In this document: in pieces, positions 26,209 through 39,539 of the stretch
Position numbering within the stretch: position 1 is the stretch's first letter
Layout of the letters: every line of letters starts with the position of its first letter
NCBI GenBank assembly: GCA_050084515.1
Contig: CM114273.1
Span: forward strand, 13,082,001 to 13,146,000
Source of the DNA: Blasia pusilla
Lineage: Eukaryota; Marchantiophyta; Marchantiopsida; Blasiales
Length of the DNA: 64,000 bases
Direction: 5' to 3'
Made by a program: the position numbers and the translations under genes
Notes under the pieces: model-generated
What the model was told of the DNA's origin: nothing
Database searches by the model: none
What the model saw: the letters and a program-made list of their open reading frames with translations, nothing else

Positions 26209-27735
26209 TTCTTTAGCTCTCAAGTTTTGTTTGGATGCTTAGCATTAGTTTAAGCCCTTGCTTCCACAACCAAATAATTTTTAAAACCTTCTGTTGAATA
26301 TCTTCTTACATAAAGTCCACATTCTTTTGCTGGTTAATTACGCCAGCGAGCAAACTTTCCCTACACACGGTCTCCATTCATTTGGTATTTCCCAATTCTT
26401 CGTGACAGGTTCTTCGGGCATTACGACATGAGAGAGTCTCTGTCTGTATCGACTTTGGTCTGATGCCCGTTTCCACATGTAAATGTGGTGGTACAGTCTC
26501 TCCCGGTCGAAAATTCCAGCTTCTCTACGGACATGGAGATCCAACTTCAGCGAAACAAAACTCTCCACCTTTCGACTCTAAAAACACTTTCCTGGTGGCG
26601 TGCTCTCGGCAGCCTATTCTCTCCCAACCCAAGCAAGCTAGCTCTGAGGTAAGATGTCGACCAGTGACCCCGCACAAAACTTGGTAACGACTTCTGAGAA
26701 CTTTGTCCACAATTGCATCCGCCGAAGTTGCCTGACTAGGCAGGATGAGAGCATTGCCCAGTTCCCACGACATCATCACAAGCGCACTGGCCTCAACTAC
26801 ATCGACACCTGCAAGTGGCGTAAGCTCATTGCCCGCACTGGGGTCAACAGCTCATTCAAGGGATACGCGTTAGTCCCGACTCGAGCGTTACTTTCATGAC
26901 AGCCTTAGGAGCTTCTATAACAATGCAACTGTTCAACATGGTCATCCACTTTCTCACTATTACTCATCCTTTCCCTTGTGTGTACGCAGTCCACCGCTTA
27001 CACGCACCAGAATAACCGCCAGAGCCAGTGTGCGTACACACTCCACAAGTGCGTCCGAGCTGTCATAGAAAATTTTCATATCCCCAAAATATGGTCTCGT
27101 CACTGAACGGGATGTTAGCCCCGACTCCATACTTCGTTTCGCGACAAACATAAGAGCTCTCAAAATTCACGCAGATGTCGACCATGGCAGTCCATCTCCG
27201 TACTCGTGTACTCCTCTCGCCTACGCAGTCCTGCTCTTACTCTCAGCGTGGCTGAGAGTAGTAAGAGTGAGCGCTTGGCTGCTTCAGCACACTCTCAAAC
27301 GAATCCTTCTCCTCCCAAAAAATACGGGCGCAACCATCTGGAGCAGAAACCGAACCCATGGCGCACAGTGGGCCTGCCTCGTTACAGTCGCAGCTCGTCT
27401 ACCGCTTTGGCGCCGCCAATTTCCGCAGAGCTTATCAAACCCGGAGCGCAGCATATCACCCGTACCAAAGCGAGAGAGAACCTCCTCCTCCAAACGCTTC
27501 ACAGTTGCTGTTCCCCTACCCTGGCGCTGTGGGGAAGCCTCCGAGGCAGCTTCTTTGCATGCGAGACACCGTGGCCAAACCATAGCAGTGACGTAACCAC
27601 GTCATACACATGGCGCTCTCTGAAATCTGTTGCGTTCAGGGTGTCGTGCACGAGCATACAGTAACGAAACGATGCGGGAAACAGGGTGCGAATGTGGTGC
27701 AACTTCTTCAATGGTAGCGAGAAGAACTGTACGGG
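26209..27735. other. RHM downstream region, no recognised gene
   Basis: It probably starts with the RHM 3' UTR (no clear polyadenylation signal beyond AATAATTTT near 26272). The rest is of intermediate GC with many short overlapping frames on both strands, none recognisable. Two inverted repeats occur: GTGTGTACGCA at 26978-26988 facing TGCGTACACAC at 27031-27041, and a hairpin at 27234-27267 (TCTCAGC-GTG-GCTGAGA core). Confidence 0.5.
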
Positions 27736-27903
27736 AATAGAGCACTACGGGAGAACTCGTGACCGAAGAAATATAAGTAAGGAAACGGGATTAAAATCAT
27801 GTCAATCCCAAAGCTCGAGAATAGAGCACTCCGGGAGAGCTCGTGACCGAAGAAATAAAACAAAGGAGACGGGACTATACTCATGTCAATCCCAAGGCTC
27901 GAG
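27736..27903 (+). repeat. 84-bp tandem duplication, in frame
   Basis: Two adjacent copies (27736-27819 and 27820-27903) of an 84-base unit starting AATAGAGCACT, with a handful of substitutions. Because 84 is 28 codons, an open frame at 27686-27937 carries two 28-residue repeats (IEHYGRTRDRRN... and IEHSGRARDRRN...) with no stop. There is no other sign that it is translated. Confidence 0.85.
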
Positions 27904-27939
27904 GGGACAGAGCCTAGCTTATGAAAACAATTTGTGACG

Positions 27940-28979
27940 GGTTTCTCGTATCAACATCCCCATGGTTGGGGGCGTTTCAACTTTGGGTATGATTAGGATT
28001 TCTTTCCGAATGCACACACGATCTAAGGTTAATTCATGTTATCAAAACACCGGCACGATAAGTATCAAAATATTTTCAATTTCCCTCATAGTTGGTGGTT
28101 AGGTCTTTTTAATTCCATATAGCCATCTATCCTTAGGACATTGAGAACATGAAAATCGAATGTTCATTTGGCGTCATCGGTAGTCGCATTCTTATCATTC
28201 ATGTCATAAATACAAATCGGAATCTATACCTACCTAGTATCTATTTTATATACATCTAAGGTAAATCCATCGTCCCCGAAGAATGGTAGTGAAAAGTGAC
28301 ATCAGACATGCCATATGTCACCCTCTCGAACACATATCACAAAATAATATTATGACGACACCATGAACAAATCCACCAATTTGGATGTCCTGGCCATTTC
28401 TGCACAATTTAACAAGAGCCATCCCAAGAAACAAAAAATATTCTTGTCATGAGATAAGGAAAAATCTCTCTATACCAGCAGCCCTCTAATACGAACCATG
28501 AGTAATCCAATTACCAATAGCCTAGCATGTTAGTATTGATATAAAGTTGTCTTAAAACTTGAAATCTAATTTTACTTCACGTTTCATTAGCTTCGAATGT
28601 ACTTAGACTACAAGGTTGCATTCCCCCTTTATCTACAATTTTTAGATGTGTATTAAAATAATTCTCATTTTTTGAATTTATTCTTGAAAGAAACTCGATT
28701 TATGCTATAGTATTACCATTTAACATGATATTCCATTTCGTTCGTGAGTGCATATACCCCAACTTCTCTCTTGTGCCCATATAGATTCATGGCTTATGAT
28801 TAATTAATTGTTTCTAATCACATTGCAGGTCCCTTACACCGAGAGTAGAGTCGGCGATGTTGATTCTGGTGGTTGTTACCCCACTCTCCTCAAACACTAA
28901 TATAATAGCTTAGTCACAACGAAGCTACTTTATTTGCACTTTCCTACTTTATTTACGCTCTCATCCGTCATTGTTCATG
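27940..28979. other. AT-rich intergenic DNA
   Basis: No gene, RNA or transposon end recognised. Confidence 0.55.
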
Positions 28980-29570
28980 CGTTGATGTCCGGTTTCCTCA
29001 TCCCGGATCTGCCCTCCCCTCCCCTTCACGCTGGCGATGGAGTCCTGTGCTGGCGAGGGCTAGGTAACGTAATCTGCGTCGTAGCATCGCCAGGTGCAGA
29101 TTGTTGATTCGTTGATTTCCGATGGGGGGAGACCTGAAGCCTAACACGTTTCTCCAAGTAGTTAATTCGCCGCAGTGGCGCACATGGTTTGCCTGTGTGT
29201 GTGTGTGATGGGGCGTTGGGACTCACTATTTTCGTGTTTGCCTCTGTTGATTCGTTCGCCTCAAATGCCTCCGTGTCCATGTGCCGCATCGTCGAACGTC
29301 TGGACATTCCCGTTCCACTCTTGGCATTGTCCACCTCTCCTTCCCTCAGAGGGCGCGGGGCTACTACACGCACCCAAACTTCGTCCTCTGATACATACAC
29401 ATATCTCTAACACGGCGCAGACCCTCCCCGGACCTCTTGATGATGGTGCTTACACACAGATCTGACACCTGCAGGCGCAGCTCCTGGGAGTCGCTCACTC
29501 CTCCACGCGTCCACGTCCCCCTAAACGTCGGCGCTCCTCGCTTCCTTTTACTATGGCCGACTCTTTGAGA
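28980..29570. other. GC-rich island without a recognisable gene
   Basis: A local rise in GC with overlapping open frames on both strands (minus 29026-29400, plus 29175-29465), none with recognisable similarity. It resembles the islands at 0.9-1.5 kb and 18.3-18.8 kb. Confidence 0.35.
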
Positions 29571-31186
29571 TCGAGAAACGAGGGGCAAGTTAGATGGAGA
29601 GAAAATTCGACAAGCTTAACAAGCCTAGTTAGTACGTGGTGAAATTTATTTAAATCGACAAATATGGGGTCACTTCTCAAAGGAATTATTTGAAGAACAT
29701 TTTCAAAATATAAACACTAGATGGAATTAAAAATTACCACAGATTTAAAATACTAAAAAGTGATTCGGAAAGTAGAAAAAGAAAGATAAGATTATGGACA
29801 CGCTTAAATTATTAGAATTAATCCATTAAATGTGATAGCCCAAGGACCACATCCCCATTCAATCCGACTAATCGCTATAACAAGCACTATAACAAGCTCT
29901 ACAATTTGAACGGAGCAACCTCCCTTTGGAGTAAGAGATCGTGTAATATGAAAACTAAAACCAACAAGTGTGCGGCCCTTTTCCCCGAACCCATCTCTTA
30001 TTAGAGTGATTTTTTTTAATATATTTTTTTAAATTCAATTGCAATGCTTGCTGAATGAGGACAAGTTCCGATGAAAGGGATATTATGGCACAACCATAAA
30101 AATAAATAAATTCAATGTCAATATAAAATCATAGGTTCAACATTCATAGGTTATAAGATCCAATCCAAGCTCCCAAAGGCATGCAATGTGTGGAGCAATA
30201 TACACTTGATGAAAGTGAAGATTCACTTTCCAAAATCTTTGAAAGTAGAGGTAGGAAACAAACAAGAGACTATTATAACAATCATATAACATACCTTGGC
30301 CACTATAGATTGATCTCTACTCCAACAAGTCCTTAGCCATAGTGAATTTTGAGAAACTGCTTGCTTTCAGACCTCGTTCATAGTAGGCCATCACACACTA
30401 ATACCCACATGAGAATGCTCTGCGTAATACTCATGTACGGTTTAGACAAAGAAACAGAAGAAAAAAAAACTCATCCACAAATGTACCCTTAGAAAAAAAA
30501 TTAAATACATTTTCCACATTCCACACAAGACAAGCAACTCCTTGACTTCATCTTGTAATGAAACATTAGAGATCCATCCCCTCCACTACCCCACCTACCT
30601 GCCAAGCTATATCCCATAGAAAGTAAAGTTTAAAATAAAAATTATCAAAAAATTCAAAAATAGCTATCCCCTAATTTTGCAAAATAATCACCACAAGAAT
30701 AGTGACAAGATCCAAAAATCAATTAGAGCACTATCAAGAGCAAATCCAAAAAGATATGCCACCATTTTTTAGTCTATTTGTGGGTTCAATATGCAACTCA
30801 AAGTTGATAGTGCACATCCACCCATCTCATATACTATTGATATTCCAACAACATAGGAGTAATTGAAGATCCCACATTCCCTTTAGCATTCCAATCTAAA
30901 TTCATCCCACATTGATTTTTTACAATGTCTAGGAAAAAAGTAAAAAACAATGCAACCTTGTGATTATCCATCCTAAGATAGGGTGTACTATGGTGTTCAA
31001 GGTGGATTTATCGGTGTGGCTAATCTCTCTCAACATAATGGGACTTTACTCATAAGGCACTCTTAAAAGATTCTTAATACCTTCAACATACAATTAGGAC
31101 ATTGATTAACAAACCCTAAAATTCCATTTCAGCAAGTACACAAAATTAAACTAGGAAACAACTTTCACTTTACAAACTAGTGTATA
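29571..31186. other. AT-rich intergenic DNA
   Basis: No gene recognised. It ends at the edge of a solo LTR. Confidence 0.6.
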
Positions 31187-32183
31187 TGTCGCGTCCCTAC
31201 TCTCCTTGAACGTCAATCTTTATTGTTGCGGAAGCGTACGTTCAGTAGGACACGATCTCATCGTCGATCTACACCCAAACATGCACTCTCGTTAGTTGGG
31301 TCTGGGCCAACCGGCGTTCCAACCCACTGAGTTCTCAACTCGGCGTCTCATCAAGCTCAACCTTCCTTACTTCCTAGTTTCCAAAACATGGCAAGTCCTT
31401 CAAGACTTGGAACAGACTTCCTGATTAGTCCAGGAACCTAAAACGGCACTTGCCCGCCTAGCGATCCCAACTGTTCAACGGACCTCGTGTGAGTTCCAAA
31501 CCGAGACCCAAGTAATTGAGTCGCGGGGTGAAATCCAAGAGGGATGTCTAAAATCGCCTCCATGGACTTGGTTTAGGTTTTCCAACCCGACCCCAAACTC
31601 TCGATCCGTTCCATGCCCTTGAGCCGCCCCGTGACGCCCAAAGTGGGGTTCGAGTTCCAAGCACTCTTGGAGACCTTCCCCCTTACTAGTACTTCTGGGG
31701 TTTTCCAATAACCCCCCCCCCCTCTTTGGAAAAGGAGGGTCGGGCCCTTCGTTGTGGCCCTCAACCCGACTCTACTTTCAGTCTTTTCCAGGTTGCTTCT
31801 CAGCCACTGCTTATGCGTTTGCAGAGATCTTTAGTGCGTTTGAACTGTCTTTCCATAAGTCTTCCAATGCACCCTTGTTCGATCCAAACGCATCTTGGCG
31901 CTAAAAGTTATGGCCATAAATACAGTCGGAAACTCTCAAACGCTAGTGGCGTTCCAAATCCGGATTCTTCCTTTGGCAACCCACTTTCTAGACTCAACTC
32001 CTTGCAAGTCTTGTTCCGCGTTTGGTCCAGGTTTCTCAGTCGCGACCATAACATCTGAAACGTGAAGCCTCACTTGCGTCCCATCTCTTGTCTCTTCTTC
32101 GAGACCACTCCAACGTGCAAACCATCTTAGCGTGAGCCCGCTAATGTTCCAATGTTCCGCTTTGGCGCTCGTTTGGTCATGAG
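31187..32183 (-). repeat. Chromovirus LTR, left part of an interrupted solo LTR
   Basis: This begins TGTCGCGTCCC and matches the LTRs at 32184-33185 and 38532-39524 over its length, with more differences than those two show to each other. It stops ten bases before the family's LTR end, at ATGAG. The missing tail, in a slightly mutated form (GGTGGCGAAA), reappears at 39530-39539 beyond the full-length element. No internal region belongs to it, so it was a solo LTR. The flanks are GTATA (31182-31186) and GTGTA (39540-39544), a plausible 5-bp target duplication with one mutation. Confidence 0.8.
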
Positions 32184-33185
32184 TGTCGCGCCCCTACTCT
32201 CCTTGAACGTCAATCTTTAGTGTTGCGGAAGCGTGCGTTCAGTAGGTCACGAACTCATCGCCGATCTGCACCCAAACACGCACTCTCGTTAGTCGGGTTT
32301 GGCCAACCGGCGTTCCAACCCACCGAGTCCTAAACTCGGCGTCTCATCAAGCTCAACCTTCCTTAGTTCCTAGCTCCCAACACATGGCAAGTCCTTCAAG
32401 ACTTGGAACAGACTTCCTGGTTAGTCCAGGGATCTGAAACGGCACTTGCACGCCTAGCGATCCCAACTGTTCAACGGTCCTCGTGTGAGTTCCGAACCGA
32501 GACCCAAGTAATTGAGTCGCGGCGTGAAATCCAAGAGGGATGTCTACAATCGCCTCAATGGACTTGGTGCAGGTTTTCCAACCCAACGCCCAAACTCGCG
32601 TTCCGTTCCATGCCCTTGAGCCGCCCCGCGGCGCCCAAAGTGGGGTTTGGGTTCCAAGCACTCTCGGAGACCTTCCCCCTTACTAGTACTTCTGGGGTTC
32701 TCCAATAACCCCTCCCCTTTGGGAAAAGAGGTTCGGGCCCTTCATTGTGGCCCTCAACCCGACTCCACTTACAGTCGTTTTCGGGTCGTATCTCGGCCGC
32801 TGCTTATGCGTTTGCAGCGATCTTTGGTTCGTTTGAACCGGCTCTCCATAAGCTCTCCAACGCACCCTTATTTGCTTCAAACGCATCTTGGCGCTAAAAT
32901 TTATGGCCATAAATACAGTCGGAAACTCTCAAACGCAAGTGGCGTTCCAAATCCGGATCTTTCCTTTGGCAACCCACTTCCTAGACTCGACTTCTTTCAA
33001 GTCTCATTCCGCGTTTGGTCCAGGTTTCTGAGTCGCGACCATCACATCTGAAACGCGACTTCTCGCTCGCGTCTCGTCTCTTGTCTCCTCTTTGAGACAA
33101 CTCCAACGCGCAAACCATCTTAGCGTGAGCCCGCTAATGTTCCGATGTTCCGCTTGGCACTTGTTTGGTCATGAGGGTCGCGACA
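32184..33185 (-). repeat. 3' LTR of the minus-strand chromovirus
   Basis: About 1,002 bp, starting TGTCGCGCCCC and ending GGTCGCGACA in plus orientation. It is very similar to 38532-39524, differing by small indels and substitutions. Confidence 0.9.
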
Positions 33186-33907
33186 CTCACCCCTCTTTTA
33201 GAGGTTGATGCCCTCATCAACGCAAACCTTTATTATGTCAAGTCTCCTAGGCAGCCTACCCCTTGACATTGAATTGCGTTCTGGTGGCTAACCCGCAATT
33301 CCTCTTAGTCTCTAGTTGTCGCTTTGCCCCACTTAGAATTATTAGCCTCTCATCTTCGATAAGCCTGGACTAGTTCCAAGGAACTAACCTATCAAATAAG
33401 CTAACTAAGTGTGCAACCTTAGACTCTTTCGACTCATTACTGTAAACATCACACCTGTTTACCTGGTCCACAAATCGTACTACTATTGGGTCGCTCTCGT
33501 TTTCGACTTAGGCGCGTCACTAAGTTTACCTATGTGGCCACAAGTAAGATCACCCCAAGCCCCAAGACAGACTTCATCTGCCCCGCCGACGCTAGGGCGA
33601 GCCCGAGTGTAATCCAACACAAGGTCTTGTTCTAGGTGCTTATCCACATACGAGCTCTCACCTCAAATACTCCTTGTCTGTCCTCTTGTCGTACATTCTA
33701 AGTCTATGATGAACGACTCATAGCCATGCACTACCACATACCAATTGCAATCAACACTGGTATCGAATCTCTAAATCCATACACTCCTTTATTGCAACAC
33801 TAGCATATTCTAGTTACAACGGCCTTCGGCCCAAGATTCCACTGATTACAAGTCATGTCTCTAGCTTCTCCTCGTACTAACGATATGCTTCGCTTGTTCG
33901 CTTGAAG
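33186..33907 (-). other. 3' untranslated spacer and polypurine tract of the chromovirus
   Basis: A non-coding internal segment between the chromodomain stop and the 3' LTR. The polypurine tract reads AAAGAGGGGT on the minus strand (33200-33191), next to the LTR. The same spacer is found at 63.27-63.95 kb in the plus-strand copy. Confidence 0.75.
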
Positions 33908-36900
33908 TCACGCAACAATTCTTCGCGTGTTCCAAATCGCCCCCGCAATCCAAGTCGCCTCCTTCACATGGTAGCCCTTCCATTTTACCAAGTATTCATA
34001 CTTGTTGGCCCGACGCCTCGAACGTAAGATGGTCTCCACCTCGAACTCCGGCTCCTCATTTACGATGACCGGGTGCGGTCTCACCACCTGTCTCCGCTCG
34101 AAACGTCCATTATCTTGAAGGTATTTCTTCAACAATGACACATGAAAGGTCGGGTGAATCTTGAACTCGTCTGGCAGCCTCAACATATACACATCCTCAA
34201 ACGGGTTTGCCACAATCACATACGGTCCAGCATACTTGGCAGACAGCTTTGCAGACAACTCTTTCGGAAGAGTGAGATTCTTCACACTCAACCACACTTG
34301 TTCTCCAACTTGGAATCGTACTTGGCGCCGACTCTTGTTAGCATGCTTAACGCACCTCATTTGAGCCTTTGCAAGACTTCGCCTCGCGCTCTCTTCGTTC
34401 GTTCGTTCGCATCTCTACCAACAAACTTTCTGCCGCCGCTTGTCGTGTTTGTGCCAATGTAGTACCCTTCGAAAGGGCTAGATCAAGAGGCCCTTCGGCT
34501 CGTCCATTTGCCACGAGAAACGGAGATTCTCCTGCTGCGAATGCTTGGTCGAGTTTAGCGATATTCCGCCATGCTCATCCACGACCCAATCGCGTTGATC
34601 AAAGACGACATAATTCCTCAATCTTGATTCACGATAGAGTTTACCTTTTCACCGGTCTGTCCATCCGCCTGCGTGGGTGGAAAGCCGTCATGAAACTCAG
34701 CTTGGTCTTAAACCTTCGACAAGTGCTTCGAAAGTTAATGGTAAACTTTGATCCCGATCTGAAACAATGCTCCTCGGCAAACCATGAGCACGCCACCAGC
34801 TATCGAGGAATAGTTGCGCCGTCGATACGCCGTTCAGGAATCCACCGTCGCACGAATCTCGCCAACTTGCTAAACCGATCAACAATCACAAGTATAGCGT
34901 TGTATCCCCAGATTCGGAAGACTCGTGATGAAATCCATACTCACACTTTGCAAGGGTCCTTCGGGATCGGCAAGGGATGCAGCAAGCCTTGTTTCTTATC
35001 ATAAGAGACTCTATTCGCTTAAGCGTGTCACACAGTCTTCACATATTGAGCAACATCCTCCTTCATGTTGGGCCAAAAGAACCGCCGATGTAACGCCTAG
35101 CGAGATTTCTCTCCTTTATGTCCCGCCAAGGGTCCGTCGTGACATTGAGCTAACACCTTGGTTCGCATTCTGCCTTGCCCTACATAGATCCTACTCTATT
35201 TGAACCTTAGTAAACCGTGCCTCAAACTTATGTTGGCCACCTTCTCACCCCGCTTCAACTTCCTCGGTATTCCCCGCTTGAGCATCCTTCATATATCCTT
35301 CACTTAATCCTTCTCTCCAGATCTGTTTCCTTAGGGAACATTGCTCTCAAGACTGTGGTCGTCGATGGCATGTGTTCCTCCTTGCGACTTAACGATCCGG
35401 AATCACATTATCTTTACTTGGCTTGTGGATCAACTCTACATCCATCGCCAAGGTATCATGCCACCGATTGTTTCGGTGTCACTCGATCCTGGGTCTCAAA
35501 ATACTTGAGTGATATATTATCGGTGAATATTCGAGTCTTGTGGAGCCCTAGATAATGCCGCCACTTCCTCAAGCAATGTACCACCGCGAACAACTCTTTC
35601 TCGTGAGTAGGCCATCTCCTTTCAGTGTCGCTAAGCTTCTTGCTCTCATTTGCCACCGGTCTCCCTTCTTGCACCAACATTCCTCGCAATCGCGAAATCA
35701 CTAGCATCGGTATGCACTTGAACGGTTTGTCAAACTCCGGCAGCTTTAACACAGGTTCCTGCGATAGAATCTGCTTCACTCGGTTGAATGCCTCATTAAC
35801 TTCCTGGGTCCAAGTCGTGTTGGAAAACTTTGCCGTCCAATCCGTGAGAGGTCTCACAATTCCCGAAAATTTTTTCACATAAGTACGATAAAATTGCACC
35901 GCACCTATGAACCTCCTCATCCCCTTTACAGTGGATGGGGGTTCCCACTCGGAAATCGCCTTTACCTTTTCCATGTCTGGATTGACGCCATCATCTGACC
36001 GACCACGTGACCCAAGAATTTGATCTTACTCAAACCAAATTCGCTCTTCTCTACATTCGCATACTGGCTGATTTGCCCTTAGCTTAGACAAGACCGCTCT
36101 CACATGTCGAACATGCTCCTCTAGTGACTTCGAATAGATAAGTATATCATCGATATAGATGATAACATACTCATCCATTTCCTTGTGAAAAATGGAGTTC
36201 ATCAATATGGTGAACGTCGGAGGCGCGTTACATAGACCGAAAGGCATCACTACAAACTCAAAGGAACCGATCTCGCTCGCGACGCAGATCCTCTCCACAT
36301 CCGCCTCGGCAATCCGAATCTGGTAATATCGACTTCAAGTCAATCCTACTGAAATATCTCGCTACTTTGCCCAAACCTATCAAAGAGATCATCTATCCTT
36401 GAAGAGGATAATTGTTCGAACCGTCACTTTGTTCATGCCACGGTAATCAACACTGACCTCATCTTTCCATCCTTCTTCTTTACAAAGAGAACAGGTGCTC
36501 CATAAGGTGACTTGCTAGTCCTAATGTAACCCTTTTCCAAGAGCTCACTTAACTACTTTTTCAACTCAAGAAGTTCCTCCTGATTCATCCTATATGGTGC
36601 TTTTGAAGGCGGTTGGGAACCGGGTATGATCTCTATCTTATGATCTACGGCTCTATGCGGCGGCAATTCAGTCGGAAGCTCATTTGTCAAGACATCCTCA
36701 AACTCCTGGACCACTTCCTGGAGTGGTTCTGGGATTCCCCTTGAGGCAGCGTCCTGATCTCTGCGTATACTGCTTGTAGCCTCCTCCACTTGTCTCATCA
36801 AGCAGAGAAATCCATCCTCCAACTCAGTCATGCTCCTCCTTGTGATTGAGTTCACCAACTCCATCTTCGCTGGAACCTCACGGACCAACCGCACCTGTAA

Positions 36901-38388
36901 CCGTTTGCCTTTTAGCAAGACGCTCAACCTCAATGGTCGGCGTCTTAACTCCACCTCATACGCATCTAGGAATGTATTCCCCAAAACTCCGTCAATGCCG
37001 TCCATTTCGCATACAGTGAAATTCTCCTTCAACTCGAATACCCCGCATCCTACTGTCAAACCCAAGACCAAATCAGAAGTCCGATGAGACTTGCCTCCTG
37101 CAAATCCCACTCGAATGGGCTCGTCCGCCTTAGAGGTAGACAGCCCCAGTTCCTTCACGATTCTCGGGCTTAGGAAGGAGTGCGAAGCACCTGTATCCAC
37201 GAGCAACAACACATCGCGATCAGCAATCTTGGATCTTAGGTACACCAAATTGTGCGTCCTCTTGGTGACTTGAAGGGACGTCTCCATATCGCCCGCCAAC
37301 AGATGCTTAGCAGCAAACGCAATCATACTCCCATTACTAACCTTCGGTTTCGAACACCCTTTCGACAGGTGCCCCGGTTCGCCACAGTTGTAGCATACGA
37401 CCTTGCCGTTCCCTGTCTTCGAGTGTTGTACTCCTTTCGGCTTCGCATGAAGTTCCACTCATTTTCTTTGTCGGGCGACGACTCTCCTGGTTCGTGTTGG
37501 CCCCCACTCCAGCCTCTTTTGAACGCCTCCTTATTTTTCGACTTCTTCGAAAAAACTTTTGACTCGAAGGGTTTCTGGGTTTGGACCTCATCGTCCCCAA
37601 TCCGCTCCGCTAGCTTCAGAAGGTCCGCGCAGGTCTCTGGCAACGTCGGCATTCGGTAAAGGGCCTTCTCAGCGCTCGGCTTGAGTCCACTAATGAAGAT
37701 AGCCTTCTTCGCGTGCTCATCCATCTTGGACGAGAAGTCGGTTTCACACTAAACTCCCTCACATACGCGCTTAAGGAACCACTGCCGCATCCAGACGCAT
37801 TCCACCGTGTCACGCAACCCTTGGTACTCGGAGTGAACCGATCCCCAATCAACTCCTTGAACTCCTCCCAACTCGTGAGGTGACTCACCGCCCAGATATT
37901 CCTCTCGTTGAGCGGTCCACCATTGTAGAGCATGATCCTTCAGGAAAGTAACGGCCACCGTCACCTTGTCCTTCTCAGCCTTCTTCGCGCCTGGCATCTG
38001 ATTCCAGTTCCGTAAGGAAATCCTTCACTTTCCGCGAGCGCCCCACTCCAGTAAATGGCGTGGGCAGGTTCGTCTTGCAGAGCTTTTTGCCCGCACTCGG
38101 GTTTCGAGTGGCCTCTAACTCGGCAATCCGCTTGCTTTGCTGGGACATCTGCTCCACCAACACCTTCAACAAGTCCAACGTGTGGCTCGACTCCGTCCTT
38201 TCCCCTGAGTTTGGGCCCACTGGTCCCGCGGAAGGAGTCGCCACTGGGACGTCCTCACGACTGGCGTTCAGCTCTTTGGGAGTCTCCGACTCCTCTATAA
38301 CTTCACGGTCCGGCATTGGTTCCTCTCTCGGTTCACGTCGCTTGATTCGGCGCTTCTTGGGTTGTTCTCCCTCGATCACCATCTCCAA
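33908..38388 (-). pseudogene. Chromovirus Gag-Pol polyprotein, broken
   Basis: From high to low coordinates: Gag (38388 to about 37400, with LKDHALQWW and SAYVREF), then an intact CCHC zinc knuckle CYNCGEPGHLSKGC (near 37390). Next come protease with LLVDTGASHSF (near 37200), RT start (about 36.6 kb), RT core with YIDDIL (near 36145), thumb and RNase H (35974-35456), integrase with VSDRD (near 34750) and a C-terminal chromodomain (EYLVKWKGYHVKEATWI, near 33970). Reading breaks occur in Gag, between RT start and core, in RNase H (the HTDAS region is garbled), in integrase, and after the chromodomain. Element-encoded chromodomains are known to guide chromovirus integration to particular chromatin. 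This copy cannot move by itself. Confidence 0.9.
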
Positions 38389-38517
38389 GCCAACTCACTC
38401 AGATCTCCTCCTCGTTTCTTGCGTCCCTCCTCGAGCGTCCGAGTCTAGCCGCTACCTTGAAATTTCCCAAGCGTCCGGCTGATCCCACGACCCCAAGTTC
38501 TCGCTCACCAAGGATAA

Positions 38518-38529
38518 GCTCTGATACCA
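38518..38529 (-). other. Primer binding site (tRNA-iMet type)
   Basis: TGGTATCAGAGC on the minus strand, two bases inside the 5' LTR. It is complementary to the 3' end of plant initiator tRNA-Met, which primes reverse transcription. Confidence 0.85.
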
Positions 38530-38531
38530 CT

Positions 38532-39524
38532 TGTCGCGCCCCTACTCTCCTTGAACGTCAATCTTTAGTGTTATGGAAGCGCGTGCGTTGATGAGGTCAC
38601 GAACTCATCGCCGACCTGCACCCAAACACGCACTCGTTAGTCGGGTTTGGCCAATCGGCGTTCCAACCCACCGAGTCCTAAACTCGGCGTCTCATCAAGC
38701 TCAACCTTCCTTAGTTCCTAGCTCCCAACACATGGCAAGTCCTTCAAGACTTGGAACAGACTTCTGGTTAGTCCAGGGATCTCAAACGGCACTTGCACGC
38801 CTAGCGATCCCAACTGCTCAACGGTCCTCGTGTGAGTTCGAACCGAGACCCAAGTAATTGAGTCGCGGCGTGAAATCCAAGAGGGATGTCTACAACGCCT
38901 CAATGGACTTGGTGCAGGTTTCCAACCCAACGCCCAAACTCGCGTTCCGTTCCATGCCCTTGAGCGCCCGCGGCGCCCAAAGTGGGGTTTGGGTTCCAAG
39001 CACTCTCGGAGACCTTCCCCTTACTAGTACTTCTGGGGTTCTCCAATAACCCCTCCCCTTTGGGAAAAGAGGTTCGGGCCCTTCATTGTGGCCCTCAACC
39101 CGACTCCACTTACAGTCGTTTTGGTCGTATCTCGGCCGCTGCTTATGCGTTTGCAGCGATCTTTGGTTCGTTTGAACCGGCTCTCCATAAGCTCTCCAAC
39201 GCACCCTTATTTGCTTCAAACGCATCTTGGCGCTAAAATTTATGGCCATAAATACAGTCGGAAACTCTCAAACGCAAGTGGCGTTCCAAATCCGGATCTT
39301 TCCTTTGGCAACCCACTTCCTAGACTCGACTTCTTTCAAGTCTCATTCCGCGTTTGGTCCAGGTTTCTGAGTCGCGACCATCACATCTGAAACGCGACTT
39401 CTCGCTCGCGTCTCGTCTCTTGTCTCCTCTTTGAGACAACTCCAACGCGCAAACCATCTTAGCGTGAGCCCGCTAATGTTCCGATGTTCCGCTTGGCACT
39501 TGTTTGGTCATGAGGGTCGCGACA
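38532..39524 (-). repeat. 5' LTR of the minus-strand chromovirus
   Basis: About 993 bp. It is the partner of 32184-33185 and is bounded by TG...CA, followed by target duplication ATGAG at 39525-39529. Confidence 0.9.
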
Positions 39525-39539
39525 ATGAGGGTGGCGAAA
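39525..39539 (-). repeat. Displaced tail of the solo LTR
   Basis: ATGAG (target duplication) plus GGTGGCGAAA, a two-mismatch version of the family LTR terminus GGTCGCGACA. This is the end of the solo LTR at 31187, cut off by the nested insertion. Confidence 0.7.

Larger units (their letters stand above)
32184..39524 (-). mobile_element. Full-length Ty3/gypsy chromovirus (family 1), degenerate
   Basis: A minus-strand LTR retrotransposon of 7.3 kb. LTRs lie at 32184-33185 (3') and 38532-39524 (5'), with TG...CA ends and high similarity. A 5-bp target duplication ATGAG lies at 32179-32183 and 39525-39529. The primer binding site is TGGTATCAGAGC on the minus strand (38529-38518), complementary to plant initiator tRNA-Met. 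A purine tract lies at 33200-33190. Gag, protease, RT, RNase H, integrase and chromodomain are all identifiable but broken. It is inserted into an older solo LTR of its own family. Near-identical LTRs imply a fairly recent insertion, while the coding region already carries several frameshifts. Confidence 0.9.

Noticed and set aside
32353-32708. Open frames of about 100 codons within the LTRs, repeated at 38573-39390
   Set aside because: They recur because the LTRs are copies of one another; chromovirus LTRs do not encode proteins.
31187-33185. Tandem LTR-LTR as integration of a two-LTR circle
   Set aside because: The ATGAG duplication and the displaced LTR tail at 39530-39539 explain it fully as a nested insertion.
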